The notes: generated from the sequence alone by a model not told the origin. 64,000 nucleotides of DNA from Metaphire vulgaris (GCA_018105865.1 CM030837.1:9062725-9126724), one strand, 5' to 3'. Positions 1 through 9,980 are shown, numbered from the stretch's first letter. Made by a program: numbers and translations.

Positions 1-399
1 TGAGACCACTTTGTGAAGACACTTATTCAACTGGTGCCGACGTGGCAGGGCAACAAAGAATTCTGTTAAAGAGCTTCAAGAGGAGATGGAATTTAAGTAC
101 AACGTGCAGCAAAAGAAAGTTAGAAATAGCGGTATGCATGCGTCCAGCTTATACGCCATCAAACAGGAAAAGGAAGTTTGGCTGCTCCACTGGCATTATA
201 AAGGAAACAATGACTACACAAAATCAGAGTAACTTAAAGCAAATATTTAATCATAAATCCAAATACCACTCTTACCTTGGAACATAATTATCAGTACAAT
301 TGAAAATGGCATACAGCTAATTTGATTGTAATAAGGGTCTTTCAAGGGCTAAGTAACAAGGACAAGAACCGACCTGCAAGGACGAGGGTAAGGGGTGCT
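1..399. other. Left edge, no recognised gene
   Basis: Short open frames occur on the plus strand (42-287 and 322-585), but they show no family motif and no coding signature that I recognise. The stretch may be the flank of the element that begins near 400. It holds runs of short AAGGACAAG-type words at 356-390 that recur near 1931-1950 on the other side of that element. Confidence 0.4.
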
Positions 400-715
400 G
401 GGACAAAATGTCATGGACAAAATGTCATGGGGACAAAATGTCAGCGGACGAAATGTTACGGGGACAAATTGTCACGGACGAAAGTGTGCGCAAAAATGTT
501 TAAAATGTCAAAAATTACATTTAAAATCTCGCAATTTTTTGGCTTACTTAAGAGCATTGGTCGCGTTTCAAACACTAATTACTAATGGTTACTTTCTCTT
601 GATTACTTATTTTAGTTTAAACATTAATGTTGTTTGAATCCACGTGATTTCATCGAGACTTTGTACGTTATGTTGACCGATTGCAACAACCGGGATACAA
701 TCACATACTTAAGAG

Positions 716-1040
716 CAGTGGCGTAACGTGGGGGCGGGGGCACTTTGTTGACTGCCCCCCGGGCCCCGGGCGGGGGCCCAAAGAGGGGTCTAAGCTAGGG
801 TTAGGGTTAGGGTTAACCCTAACACTTCTTAACTCTAACAATAAAAATGAACGTGCTGACGACCTTTTTTTTTTGCTCGTCAGGGTGAAAAAGGAGGTGA
901 TGACCTTTTTTTTTTTGCTCGTCAGGGTGAAAAAGGAGGTGATGACCTTTTTTTTTGCTCGTCAGCCCGAAACTTTGAAAGTTTGGGGCCCCCATGACAA
1001 AGATGCCCCCCGGGCCCCCAAAAGTCACGCTACGCCACTG
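716..1040. mobile_element. hAT-type MITE, 8-bp TSD CTTAAGAG
   Basis: The element starts CAGTGGCGTAACGTGGG and ends CACGCTACGCCACTG, so the terminal inverted repeats agree over about 10 bases and remain similar further in. It is flanked by exact direct repeats CTTAAGAG at 708-715 and 1041-1048. An 8-bp duplication with CAGTGGCG termini fits the hAT superfamily. At 325 bp without a transposase it is non-autonomous. Inside are G/C-rich runs, four telomere-like TTAGGG units at 795-823 and a 41-42 bp tandem repeat. The flanks on both sides resemble the sequence at 545-590, so it entered a locally duplicated tract. Confidence 0.85.
861..964. repeat. Tandem repeat, 41-42 bp unit, 2.5 copies
   Basis: Units begin at 861, 902 and 944 and have the form GACC, T8-12, GCTCGTCAGGGTGAAAAAGG, then AGGTGAT. 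The third copy is partial. The GACC-T-run-GCTNGTCAG core recurs in other small elements of this window (for example 27538-27640, 61470-61500 and 62865-62880 in reverse). Confidence 0.85.
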
Positions 1041-1329
1041 CTTAAGAGACACTTTTGGCGTTTGAAACATTAAGTAATCAGACATTAATGCGGCTAGCAT
1101 TCATCGAAACTTTAATTAAACATTGATGTGTCTCGTATTTGCTTGAATTATCTTTCAACTTCAACCTCATAGATCCGTCCTTGGGTCTGTACTGTTCAGC
1201 CAAGTTTACATCATATAACATTGTTCCTAAATAAATGTCATAAATGTAAATCACCAACTCTATGCTTCTAAGCCAATGATACTCAGCTATTCGTTCCTTT
1301 TACCTTTTTTATTTAACACATCTATCGCC

Positions 1330-1590
1330 TATCTATTATCACTTCAGCCTCTTCCACTCACACGATCGACGTCTCATCTCACTCTTTCGCACCCAGTGAA
1401 TCAGTCATCCCTGATAATCTGCAACCGTGCCTTTGCATGCGCTGCACCTGAACTTCTGAACTCGATCCCAGCTTCCTCGCGCAGCAAACAATGAAATCTG
1501 AATCTCACTTGCCACAATTTCTTCATTATCTCCTCATGTCTTCAGATCTAAGCTTAAATCCACTATATTTTATTTGCATACTTACTTTTA
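1330..1590 (+). pseudogene. CR1/L2-like reverse transcriptase C-terminal fragment
   Basis: A short translation near 1420-1485 contains NRAFACAAPELLNSIPASS. This matches the conserved C-terminal 'drAFsvaAPrlWNsLP' block after the RT domain of CR1/L2-type non-LTR retrotransposons. Out-of-frame residues after it read like the 'FK..LKTHLF' tail. The RT catalytic motifs are missing, so this is a 5'-truncated, decayed copy. Identification rests on one motif block. Confidence 0.45.
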
Positions 1591-2138
1591 TTTAGCCTAC
1601 TTAACTCAACTTCAATGAGATACAAATGAATTATAATTATTCTCTCCCGGGGGTTGCAAAGAGCATTATGACTAACCGTCTAACGGTCCACAAAGATTAA
1701 AAGTTCTGACATTTTGTCCTATGACATTTTGTCCCCATGACATTTTGTCCCGTGACATTTTGTCCGTGACATTTTGTCCGGTCACGGGATAAGGGACTGA
1801 CTCCTCAAAGACGAGGACGAGAACAGTGACTTATTTGACTTACGGATTTTGCTGCCGATTGGCATCCATCGTGTGCTAATTTTGGGTGTCTTTAGACTGC
1901 TAAGCGCAGTAAGGTTCTTAAGGAGTCATTAAGGACAAGGACCAGGATAAGGATTAACATCACTGCACAATCTCTTTCAAGTCTCCATCAGGTTATGACA
2001 TCATCAGCCCAGTTATACACTTTGTTGGTTGCCCACAATTTCCAAAGATCATAAACGGCGACGAAGTCATTGATACTGTGAAAATTTTCTTTGGCAGACC
2101 GTTTCCGTGTTCCAGATCACGCATGCTTCGCCTACGAT

Positions 2139-2230
2139 AGAGCCCAGCTGACCGGGACTAAGGACTCGGTCAGCTGGGCTCTGTGGTAGGAAAAGACTCT
2201 TGAATGGCGATGAGAGTCTCATCGCCATTC
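2139..2230. other. Two adjacent strong stem-loops
   Basis: Hairpin 1 pairs 2139-2154 (AGAGCCCAGCTGACCG) with 2167-2182, a perfect 16-bp stem with a 12-nt loop. Hairpin 2 pairs 2202-2215 with 2217-2230, a perfect 14-bp stem around one base, centred on GATGAGAGTCTCATC. The surrounding 1781-2729 contains no recognised gene. The pair could be a transposon terminus, a cruciform-prone site or part of an unrecognised RNA. Confidence 0.7.
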
Positions 2231-2829
2231 CAATCAAACCTCTCATTGACAGTGTAACGCAGTTATTTTGACTCATACAGTATTCGGGGCTAAAAGTGGG
2301 GGTACATTTTTGCGAAAAGTATCAAATATCTCCAACTGTTCACACCTTTCAGGTATTTGATTTTCCTTTAGTTTCTCTTAAATTGGTTTTCTTGAATTTA
2401 TTCGAAAAATATATGCTTTGTATAAATGTATAATTTAAATATCCATTCCTTTAATTTCACTATTATTTCAGTCAAGATGGAAATCCGATGGAGAGAATAA
2501 TACAGAAGCTGCAACTCAAGTAAGAGTCGTCAGTGTTTATTCGCGTTTTAGTATTGTTTGTGCTTTTATAACTTTGTGACTTCTGGAAATTTTAATCCGT
2601 TGTTTCTAATGTCGTAATTCTTGTATTATGAATGATAAATTTTGATCGCAAAAAGTTAGTTCTTAAAACGCCAATTCAGCATTAAACTAACTTTAATAAA
2701 ACACTATTGTAGCGGAATTTTCGGGGGTAGGATGTAGATGCAGAAACTCCTTAGATTTTTCATTTGGAGACTAGAAAGAGGCTCGCTTCGCTCGCGCTCG
2801 CTTCGCTCACAGTGCAGGATAATACTAAC

Positions 2830-2833
2830 CCAA

Positions 2834-2902
<69 letters not shown>

Positions 2903-3570
2903 TAAGACAATTTCTATAGCGCTGTAACATGGTCAAGTACCAAAGCCAAAAGCGCTTTGACAACGCTGACATGTCAATGGTGGACAGAAGATGGCAATGT
3001 TGAAGTTGGAGTCCGCTCGGATGAAGAAAATCAAAACTGGCGACGAGAAGTCCGGTGCAGTCGTAAGAAGCGGTCTTTCACTGGAGAACTGCAACCACCA
3101 CGATGTTGTCAGCGCAGAACGGAAGATGTTGTTGGTCCGCGAGATTGGTAGAAGAATTTCCCGCAAGGAGACCGACGGCGATGGGCGGACCCGAAGACGG
3201 ACGCCCCAGCCAGTCAGAAGTATTCCCCGGCGGCGAAATCCAAGAGTGGTCTTCCGAGAGAAATGTTTCGTCGCCGATATCAGCGAATCCGACGAAGATT
3301 GATTCAACGAAGTCCGAAAAACATCCCTTCACGGTTGCGCTGTACCACGCGGCAGCCATTAGCGGCTGACCTTGGCGAGCTTTATACGAACGACGACCGA
3401 TTCGAAACGTTCAGAACGACGTTAAAAAGCGAAGAACTGCAGAAGACCCTCGAAAAACCAACAAGTCAATGCAAAAGTCCGCTCGTAGAACATCGGATAA
3501 AACCAAAACGGCGACGAAATCCGAAGCGCACACAAACGTGCGCGGGCCGGCCATGACGGCGCCCACCGGA
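2830..3570 (-). mobile_element. Retroelement-like insertion inside Helitron copy 1
   Basis: Helitron copy 2 lacks this block: CCAATA is followed directly by CTATACCTAATACCC near 40127-40145. The left end is an ATT run (2834-2900) followed by TATAGCGCTG...AAAGCGCTTTGAC, the 3' tail signature shared by CR1-like copies here, which implies a minus-strand retroelement tail. The rest (2961-3570) has an open frame at 2991-3302 (plus) rich in R and K that I do not recognise. It could be an unrelated LINE ORF1 segment or a SINE-like passenger. Confidence 0.5.
2834..2900. repeat. (ATT)n microsatellite
   Basis: Uninterrupted ATT repeats of about 22 units, adjacent to a CR1-type 3' UTR signature on its right. 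Confidence 0.97.
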
Positions 3571-4505
3571 ATATCTATACCTAATACCCAATCATTGAAT
3601 TCATGCTGAACAACATTTCAATGATCGCCACCTAGCCAAGCTCTGCGCCACGTAATAATTAGGCCTATGTACGTTAAAATCACGCAACTGTGGCCATTTG
3701 TGACGCTGTACACGTATTTTTTGTGTACGTTAAAATGTACGTTAAAATTGCGCAACTACCTCAGGCTGCGAACAATTGTTACCAATAGCAACGTCGTCGC
3801 ACGCCCAGCCCTCTGACGCTGCAATGACTCGACTAAATCGTGTTAAACTACGATTCTACGAACAATTGTTACCAATAGCAACGTCGTCTTTGAACATCGT
3901 CCACCAACGCATCGCGACGTAAGGACTAAACCGTCTACCAATAGTCAACGCTCGCCCACCAACGCATCGCGACGTAAGGACTAAACGGTCTAAACCGTCT
4001 ACCAATAGTCAACCAATCAGAACGCTTGAAGGTAACAGACAGACATACAGATAAGGATCTTAATATTATATATTATAGATGTAGTCTTGGTTCCACTTAA
4101 ATCAGTTCGTAATTTGGGTATATCATTTGATATTGATTTATCGTTCAAGTCACATTTCTCTAAATTGTCACAGTCTTGTTTCGCATTCATGCGTCACTTT
4201 AAACGGATTCATAGACATTGGATACAAGGTCTTCAATAATCTTAGCTAATGCATTTATTTCGTCTAAAATCGACTATTGTAATTCGCTTTTTTCGGGTTG
4301 CCGAAGTGTTCTCTTCAACGTCTCCAGACTATTCAGAATGCTGTTGCGAGAATTGTAATTCCTACGGGGAAATTTGATCACATTACTCCTGTCCCTCGTA
4401 GGTTGCATTGGCTTCCCATTGAACAACGTATTAAATTCAAAATCGCTACCCTCACTTTTAAGATACTAAGAAATCAGTGTGGCGACCATGTGCCACAGAT
4501 AGCGA

Positions 4506-4573
<68 letters not shown>
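4506..4573. repeat. (ATT)n microsatellite at a LINE tail
   Basis: Uninterrupted ATT repeats directly after the truncated CR1-like coding fragment on the plus strand, consistent with an expanded retrotransposon 3' tail. Confidence 0.97.
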
Positions 4574-4579
<6 letters not shown>

Positions 4580-4637
4580 AATTATTTCCTAATTATTATT
4601 AAAGATTGCTTAACTGCATAAACTTGTTAGCTAATAA

Positions 4638-5140
4638 TTTATCGATTTATTGCAAAAGTTCGTATTATTACACATAACAATTTTTTAATCTGAAAATGTA
4701 AAGTGAATGCGTTGATTAATTATCATTTAAAATTTTTCCTATATGCTCACTGAGTGGTCACCACAGGGGCTACACACTGTAATGGAACCTACAAATACGG
4801 TTTGGGCCTATGATTCCATTGGGATTTGGTCTGCACGGGGGATGCGCCCTCCAGTGTTACCTACGGCCCCTGTTGGGCTTACGGATCCAAAGGAGCTTTG
4901 TCTCGCACGAAGGACTGGGACTTTTTCTCCCCGGGGGGCTGTACCCCCAGTGGAGGTTACAGCACCCACGGGATGCTGGGGCTATGTTTCCCACGGGAGG
5001 CTGCGCTCCGCAATAAGGCCTACGGTCTAGCATGGAGGATGCGCCCCAAGTAGGGCCTGCGACCCCACACGTGAGACTGCACCCCTCAGTGGAGCAGGTC
5101 CTACTGGGGGCGCAGCCCCATGTGAGGCCGTATTAAACAG
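4638..5140. repeat. GC-rich palindromic repeat, copy 1
   Basis: An AT-rich leader (4638-4740) is followed by degenerate repeats of a roughly 35-45 bp unit mixing GGGGCTGCGCCCC-like and GGGCCTACGGCCCC-like self-complementary words. The same leader and repeat order recur at 10113-10860. Open frames on both strands have no family signature and look like by-products of the repeat. Confidence 0.75.
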
Positions 5141-5905
5141 GCGAGGTTGATATCTTTCATCTCTCGCTTCGTGTCAAAGGAAACCTTCTAAGTTTAGACC
5201 CTTTCTTAAGACTGGGTGCTTTAATCAAGGTGCCCAGCACCTTGGTGCTTCCACCACTTAAACTCACTACAAGCACTCAATCCGGTCTAAGCGTCTTGCG
5301 GGTGCTACTTAAGTCTATTCCGCCTTATTAAGCCTTGACCTTACTCTGCTTGGTGCGATTTACCCTTATGAGACCTACCCCACTTCTGGTATTAATTATG
5401 TGGCGAACCGGGTGCTCGAGGTCCCTAAGCCTCTAAAACTCAAGATGGCTCTGTCCGGTTTGCTACAAAAGGTAGGACTCAACAAAAAGGACACGTGTAC
5501 GTTCGTCTTGGCTTTTTGGCTAAGAATACTAGGCTCTCACACTACGCACTCTATCTCCCGTTTCCTTGGTGCACCGCGCCTTTCCTAAAGCTCGATATAT
5601 CCACTCACCGCACTTATCTCTCAGCGCACCGCACGTATATCTTAGCGCACCGCACCGCACCTGGCTCTCAACGCACCGCACCTAGCTCTCAAAGCACATC
5701 ACCACACCTAGCTCGCACCGCATCTAAGGTGCTTCTACTTAGGGTGCTCCGCTCCTCAGAGTACTTAATCCTTCGCGACTCCGATCTCAAGGTGCTTAAC
5801 TTCAGGGTGCCTCCTTACCTTAAGGTGCTCTCCCTATCCGGGGTGCGTTCCACCTAGGGTGCTCTCCTTAAGGTGCTCACGGTGCCCTACCCTTATTAAA
5901 ACTCT
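5141..5905. repeat. Diffuse GGTGCT / GCACCGCAC repeat tract
   Basis: AAGGTGCT-like words recur from about 5217 to 5885. Between 5605 and 5715 GCGCACCGCACNTANCTCTCA-like units of about 20 bp repeat several times. No coding family is recognised; the open frame 5495-5857 follows the repeat register and is not convincing. The following 5906-6095 is AT-rich and featureless. Confidence 0.55.
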
Positions 5906-6103
5906 ATATGGACCTTTCCTTCCATACACACACTGACCTTAGCGTCTTGCGCCATTTACCGAATACTTATTGCTTAGCCTCTCTACACTATTTGGGCAAT
6001 TATTATTTATGTATTAGTTCTATAGGACCTCAGGCTTATTTATTATTTATTATTAATTCTTTCTACTGCTATTTTCTGATTACGCCACAATAAAACCAAG
6101 GTT

Positions 6104-6770
6104 TTGTTGACAGCGGGAACAAAACAAGACATTAGCTTCACAGTGAATGGTCTGATATTGGAAAAAGTGGAATCTTTCCAGTATTTGGGCTCAAAAATTT
6201 ATGCAAATACGAAATGCTCAATGGAAATAAGAGAAAAACTGATAAGAGGAAGAGAAATCAATGCAGCACTAATAAAGTTGTTGAAGAGCCATAATATACA
6301 AATTGGCACAAAGATAAGATTATGGAAAGCACTAGTTCGTCCAGTTACAACCTACTTTTCTGAGAGTTGGACAATAAACAAAGATGAGCGTAGAATAGTC
6401 GCGTTTGAAATGAAGGGACTTCGCCAAATCTTGAGAGTTTCTTGGACAGCAAACAAACTAACGAATGGGTACTAGAACAGGCAGGAGAAACAAGAAGTTT
6501 GCTGAACAACCTAAAGAAAAGGAAAATCATTTACGTTGGGCACATTATGAGAAAAAAAGACTTATGTATGGAAACAGAATTAATACAAAGACACTAACAG
6601 GAGGAAGAGCACACGGAAGACCGTAAACGTCTTGGCTGGAAAATGTAACATCCTGGACTGGACTGCCGTTGCAAAAAGTATTACGGGAGACGGAAGATAT
6701 AGAGAAGTGGAAGATGGTGGTTCATAGAGTGGCCCAACATCAGATATAGGATGGCTAAGTACAAAACAGA
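6104..6770 (+). pseudogene. LINE C-terminal fragment (endonuclease-RT, RTE-like)
   Basis: The frame at 6104-6475 encodes post-RT sequence with VESFQYLGSKI, RPVTTYFSESWTI and FEMKGLRQILRVSW. These match the 'fkYLGs', 'LYGsEtWt' and 'fEM.clRriL.vsW' blocks after the RT domain in RTE-like LINEs. After a frameshift the sequence continues to about 6755 with a SWLENVTSWTGLPL-like tail in another frame. The RT catalytic core is absent, so this is 5'-truncated. Family assignment beyond 'RTE-like' is uncertain. Confidence 0.75.
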
Positions 6771-6784
6771 ACAGTCTGTTAATA

Positions 6785-7968
6785 CTACACTATTCTCTTG
6801 ATGTGGGAACTATTCCCCGCTCGTGACAGATATTCTTTGAGATAGATAGCTTCGTTCTTTGTTGTCCTCGGATTGTAGGGCAATGAATCGATCCAGATCG
6901 CTGACAAAGAAGAGGGCATTATTACTGATGGGACGAAATGTTTCAAATGCCAGCGGCAAGAAGATGTGGGTGGATGAGAAGGTTTGATATTTTGATATCT
7001 TTCTAACCGCAGCTGTTTCTGCGGCGGCTCCTGCTGCAAGCGCTGTGTTTGGCAAATACGTGGGGGCAACTGTGTCTGCCATGGTTGCATCCCAGAATAG
7101 GGCTCGGTTGGTCCGCCACGGGATAATAGTCGTGCCGTCTGATCTTTTTCCATCGATTCGGCAGAGACCAGGCGGCTCCTTGTTAGAAGGGATTTCAGCC
7201 CTAACCAATACACTCTGATCTGCAGTAGGTCGTTCAGCATGCAGTGTCGAGGGACACGACCTGGACCTAGATGACATGAGAGCCCATGAACGCTGTCCTC
7301 CAATATCATAGCACCACAAGGGTAAAAATGCTTTTCGCAGATTGTGGCTGCTAGCCGTAGGCCGACGACGACTTTGACTGTCTCATCGTCCATGCGTAGG
7401 CCGCAAGTGGTGTGATTGAGAACGCATAGAGCCAGTCGCTGGCGCGTCGTGTTGAGACAGCTCTCATACGGGCTTGGTGGTATTGGCGTTGGTGGACCTC
7501 GAACTATTTCCATTTGTATATATGCAATTTCCCTTTCTATAAGAGGACGATCCCAGGTGCTCTGTTGGGTGAGGGCGCTGGACGTGGGTATAGGTAGCTG
7601 ATTCACCGAAGGTTTCTGACTTGCAGTTCAGGTGCGTCAGTATTTAGGCAGAGTCTGACTGACTTTCTCTAGCATGGAGGACTGGAGAGTCGGGTGCCTG
7701 CTGCTGAAGCCATGAAGGCAGACGATGCAAGCATTAATACCTCAAGAATTCCCAAACCCCCATACCTAATGGGGAGAGTCGCCTGACGCCACTGGCTGTC
7801 TGAAAGCTGAATGCTAAGTGTGTTGCTCAAACCCTCGCGCATAGTGACGTCAAAGCGCTCTAATAGTGGATGTTCAGTGCAAGGGGTGCATCGCAGCGAA
7901 CAGAGGAGATTTGAATGGCTCAGGAGACTCCGAAGCAGAAAGATGGCGTATTGTCTTGGGATTAAGAG
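6785..7968 (-). pseudogene. R2-like retrotransposon relic, C-terminal half
   Basis: Minus-strand frames (6785-7606, 7669-7968) align with the C-terminal half of the R2-like ORF at 12198-14648. Shared words include CGLRMDDE, VVGLRLAA, HGLSCHLGPGRVPRH and LRCTPCT.HPLLE.FD. Several frameshifts and stops break the frame. The DVTV-type endonuclease segment is partly visible in a second frame (about 7060-7150). The upstream half lies at 9168-9829; a hAT element inserted between them (TSD ATTAAGAG/ATTAGGAG). Confidence 0.8.
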
Positions 7969-7980
7969 CAGAGATGTAGT

Positions 7981-8111
7981 CAAGACCAGCAGCTCCGAGA
8001 CCAAACCAAGACCAAGACCTCTACCATCAAGACTAAGACCACTACCCTCGAGACCAAGACCGAGACCAAGACCACTACCATCGAGACCAAGACCAAGACC
8101 AAGGCCACCTA
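7981..8111. repeat. AAGACC-rich subterminal repeat, left
   Basis: Degenerate GAGACCAAGACC units repeat in the left subterminal region of the hAT element. A matching tract sits at 9001-9150 at the other end, so these may be transposase-binding repeats. Confidence 0.7.
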
Positions 8112-8177
8112 ATGACATAATGCAAAAAGTACTCACTCAATTACTGTACACATACTTGCAGATGGCGTGTTCAACTC

Positions 8178-8970
8178 TTATGTATCACCAGTCTGGGCAG
8201 GATTATCTGGAGTTGTTGGAATGGGCAGATTTTCTGCTTCCTGAACTATGTAATCCATAATAAAATCCTTAACATTGGTTTTGACTGCTGCTGAACCGGA
8301 ATGATCCGAATCTAGCGAGACAAAACCGTACGCTGGATCCAAGACAGCAGCAGCTGGATAGATCAGTTGCTCAAATGGCTCGTGTTGTACAGTTGACGCG
8401 GGCTTGATCTGCAGTGTCTGAAGAAGTCCACTGAAACGCTTGTGGATTGATGCAACAAGTGCTGTTATCAAGGTTCCATGATAATGCACACGACGTTCAG
8501 CCATGCACTTGAGAAGTGCAACAACAGAAGGAACAACACAACTGATGGTGACGTACTCGTCGCCTCGTGTCAAATCTATCACTTCTGCATATGGTTGCAA
8601 GATATCCACCAGCTGCAACTCAAAGACAGTGAATGTGGTAACCAGTTATTGCCAGGTATGAGTGCATGCACCTATCAGTCCATATGTCCTTGGTGAGTGA
8701 CATGCTGCTTGCTTTTGCAACGTGAGCTGACACTCGTTCTTCAATGCTTTTCCTTAGCTTTGGCAGCAACTTCTATGTGTGATGTGACCTTGACGGCAGT
8801 GCATATTGGGGTTGAATTGCAGCCATGAATTCTCTGAACGAATCAGTTTCTGCAAATCCAAAGGCAGGCTGCTCTTCACGATGAGATTCTGGAGAAGCAG
8901 ATGGGTGGTATGCTGCTGCTGAGGATGATGACTGCTGACTATCGTGAAACCTTACATGAAATTTGTCCAA
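8178..8970 (-). pseudogene. hAT transposase fragments (ZBED-like)
   Basis: The frame 8773-8970 contains IQPQYALPSRSHHT, resembling the 'P.Y..PSR..i' block at the start of the hAT catalytic region. The frame 8178-8618 contains LQPYAEVIDLTRGDEYVTIS and VASIHKRF, resembling the central 'L.pFe.aT..lsge.yvTls' block of ZBED-type hAT proteins. The dimerisation tail is not seen and the two pieces are out of frame, so the gene is broken. Confidence 0.75.
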
Positions 8971-9167
8971 TCTGATAGGCGATATTTCTTATAATATATA
9001 GTGGTCTCGAAAAATTTCCGAGACCAATTCATCAAGACTGAGACCAATACTAAGACCAAGACCTTAGCTGTCGAGATAAAGACAAGACCAAAGACCACAA
9101 AAAATCGGATGTCGAGCGGTCTTGAGACCAAGACCACGGTCTCGAGGACTACATCCCTGATTAGGAG

Positions 9168-9829
9168 CAAGCGACTGAGGGCCGTCTGCAAATCTGCTAT
9201 TCAGCTGGACATGAGCTTCTCGAAGGCGGTTGAAGCCTCCAGCGCTGCGCCCAGCAAAATGGCTTCTTGAACGCTGACCTGCGAAACCCTGTCCATGGCT
9301 GTGCTGGTTAACGGCATAGTACCTCTGTACAGGATAGCTTCGCATTTGTTGTGATTCAATGACAACCTCAGATTTTTGCAACCTCTCTCTACGGCTGCGC
9401 TGTCTGCTGCGATGATACCTGTGGGCACAGATCTTCGAGGAGGGTGAAGGTTGCCGATAGGTTTTTCAGAATGTTTTGGAGCGAAAGACAAGAGGAGAGG
9501 GCCCAGGGATCGACCTGCTGTGGACCTAACTATGACTGTACTGGGAATCTGCAAAACTTGAGGGAGCTGGGTTCGTAGTAGGTCTACGACAGTTCGTAAT
9601 AGGCCGATAGCTCTGGCAGGAGTTGTGCTAATTCGGCTAGCACACTATCTCGGAACATGCTGTTGCAGGCGTTCGTGAAGTCGAGTTTCACGAGAATATG
9701 ATCATCACACATGTTTGGGAGAAAGCGTCTGGCCGAATGCACCGAGGCCTTGCATCCCCGGGACATCCCACGCCTACCTGCTGAGGTGCGAAGCGTTTGG
9801 TCACTCTAGGCAGGGCTAAGTTGGATGAT
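9168..9829 (-). pseudogene. R2-like retrotransposon relic, RT half
   Basis: Minus-strand pieces (9584-9766 and 9201-9554) match the RT region of the ORF at 12198-14648: VKLDFTNACNSMFRD corresponds to RT motif A there (KLDFSNAFNSVQRD), LSLNHNKCE to LSLNHRKCE, and EAILLGAALE to DAILLGAPLS. The QGDP-type motif is shifted out of frame. The relic is 5'-truncated at about 9829, where a CAGTGGCGTAGCC hAT-like end begins. Confidence 0.8.
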
Positions 9830-9980
9830 CAGTGGCGTAGCCAGGATTTTTCAAAGGGGAGGGGCATGGCTCCCATGAGTCCTGCTTCGGAAAATTCTGA
9901 CTAGCAAAAATGTTATGATCATGATTCCTGTCATTCACAGCACGGAAAAATCCTGACAAGCAAAAAAGGTCCTCAACTAT
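9830..9980. mobile_element. Truncated hAT-like terminus
   Basis: The sequence starts CAGTGGCGTAGCCAGGATTTTT, like other CAGTGGCG ends here, and carries two GACAAGCAAAAAAGGT-like words (about 9899 and 9956). No matching right end or target duplication was found, so this is probably a broken copy. Confidence 0.5.

Larger units (their letters stand above)
400..1780. mobile_element. Putative DNA transposon with inverted GACAAAATGTC arrays
   Basis: Four to five copies of a GGGACAAAATGTCA-like word lie head to tail at 400-484. Four copies of its reverse complement (GACATTTTGTCC) lie at 1708-1780. Arrays of the same word in opposite orientation at two ends are typical of subterminal transposase-binding repeats of TIR or foldback elements. 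No transposase is visible between them; the interior holds a hAT-type MITE (716-1040) and a CR1 tail (about 1330-1590). No clear target duplication was found outside the arrays, so the exact ends and the superfamily are unresolved. Confidence 0.5.
2771..4079 (-). mobile_element. Non-autonomous Helitron, copy 1
   Basis: Read on the minus strand the element begins TCTATAATATATAATATT at 4079 and ends CTCTTTCTAG at 2771, preceded by A and followed by T. TC...CTAG ends, an A/T target and no target duplication are Helitron hallmarks. The target is visible unfilled at 49971/49972 (GGAGA|TGCAGTC), and here the junction reads GGAGA|element|TGTAGTC. A second copy at 40072-40524 has identical end structure. 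I see no Rep/helicase coding. A GC-rich GCTCGCTTCGCTCGCGCTCG tract lies near the 3' end, where Helitrons normally carry a hairpin, but I could not fold it cleanly. Copy 1 is longer than copy 2 because of a secondary insertion at about 2830-3570. Confidence 0.72.
2730..4500 (+). pseudogene. CR1-like fragment split by a Helitron
   Basis: Bases 2730-2770 and 4080-4485 together match 49930-50375 of the larger CR1-like element nearly base for base in the right half. The right half encodes a C-terminal RT segment with QRLQTIQNAVARIV and LHWLPIEQRIKFK. The break lies exactly where the Helitron 2771-4079 sits; the intact order is visible at 49971/49972. The copy lacks RT catalytic motifs and ends in an ATT microsatellite (4506-4573). 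Confidence 0.75.
7969..9159 (-). mobile_element. hAT element inserted in the R2-like relic
   Basis: Ends are CAGAGATGTAGTC (left) and GACTACATCCCTG (right), an inverted pair. Flanks ATTAAGAG (7961-7968) and ATTAGGAG (9160-9167) match 7 of 8, as expected for an aged 8-bp hAT duplication. Subterminal AAGACC/GAGACC repeats occupy 7981-8111 and 9001-9150. The interior encodes minus-strand hAT transposase fragments. Removing it rejoins the R2-like frame between the segments equivalent to LNRLTLI and KQDALILL. Confidence 0.85.

Noticed and set aside
681..1100. Frames across the 716-1040 MITE
   Set aside because: They run through terminal inverted repeats and tandem repeats of a non-coding element.
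2760..2972. Poly-Asn and poly-Leu frames at ATT runs (also 4298-4621, 41756-42019)
   Set aside because: They follow the ATT microsatellite and have no independent support.
4743..5053. Several overlapping frames in the GC-rich palindromic repeat (also 10204-10910)
   Set aside because: All three frames stay open together because of composition; no conserved domain.
5495..5857. 120-residue frame in the GGTGCT tract
   Set aside because: Repetitive and without family motif; more likely a by-product of the repeat.
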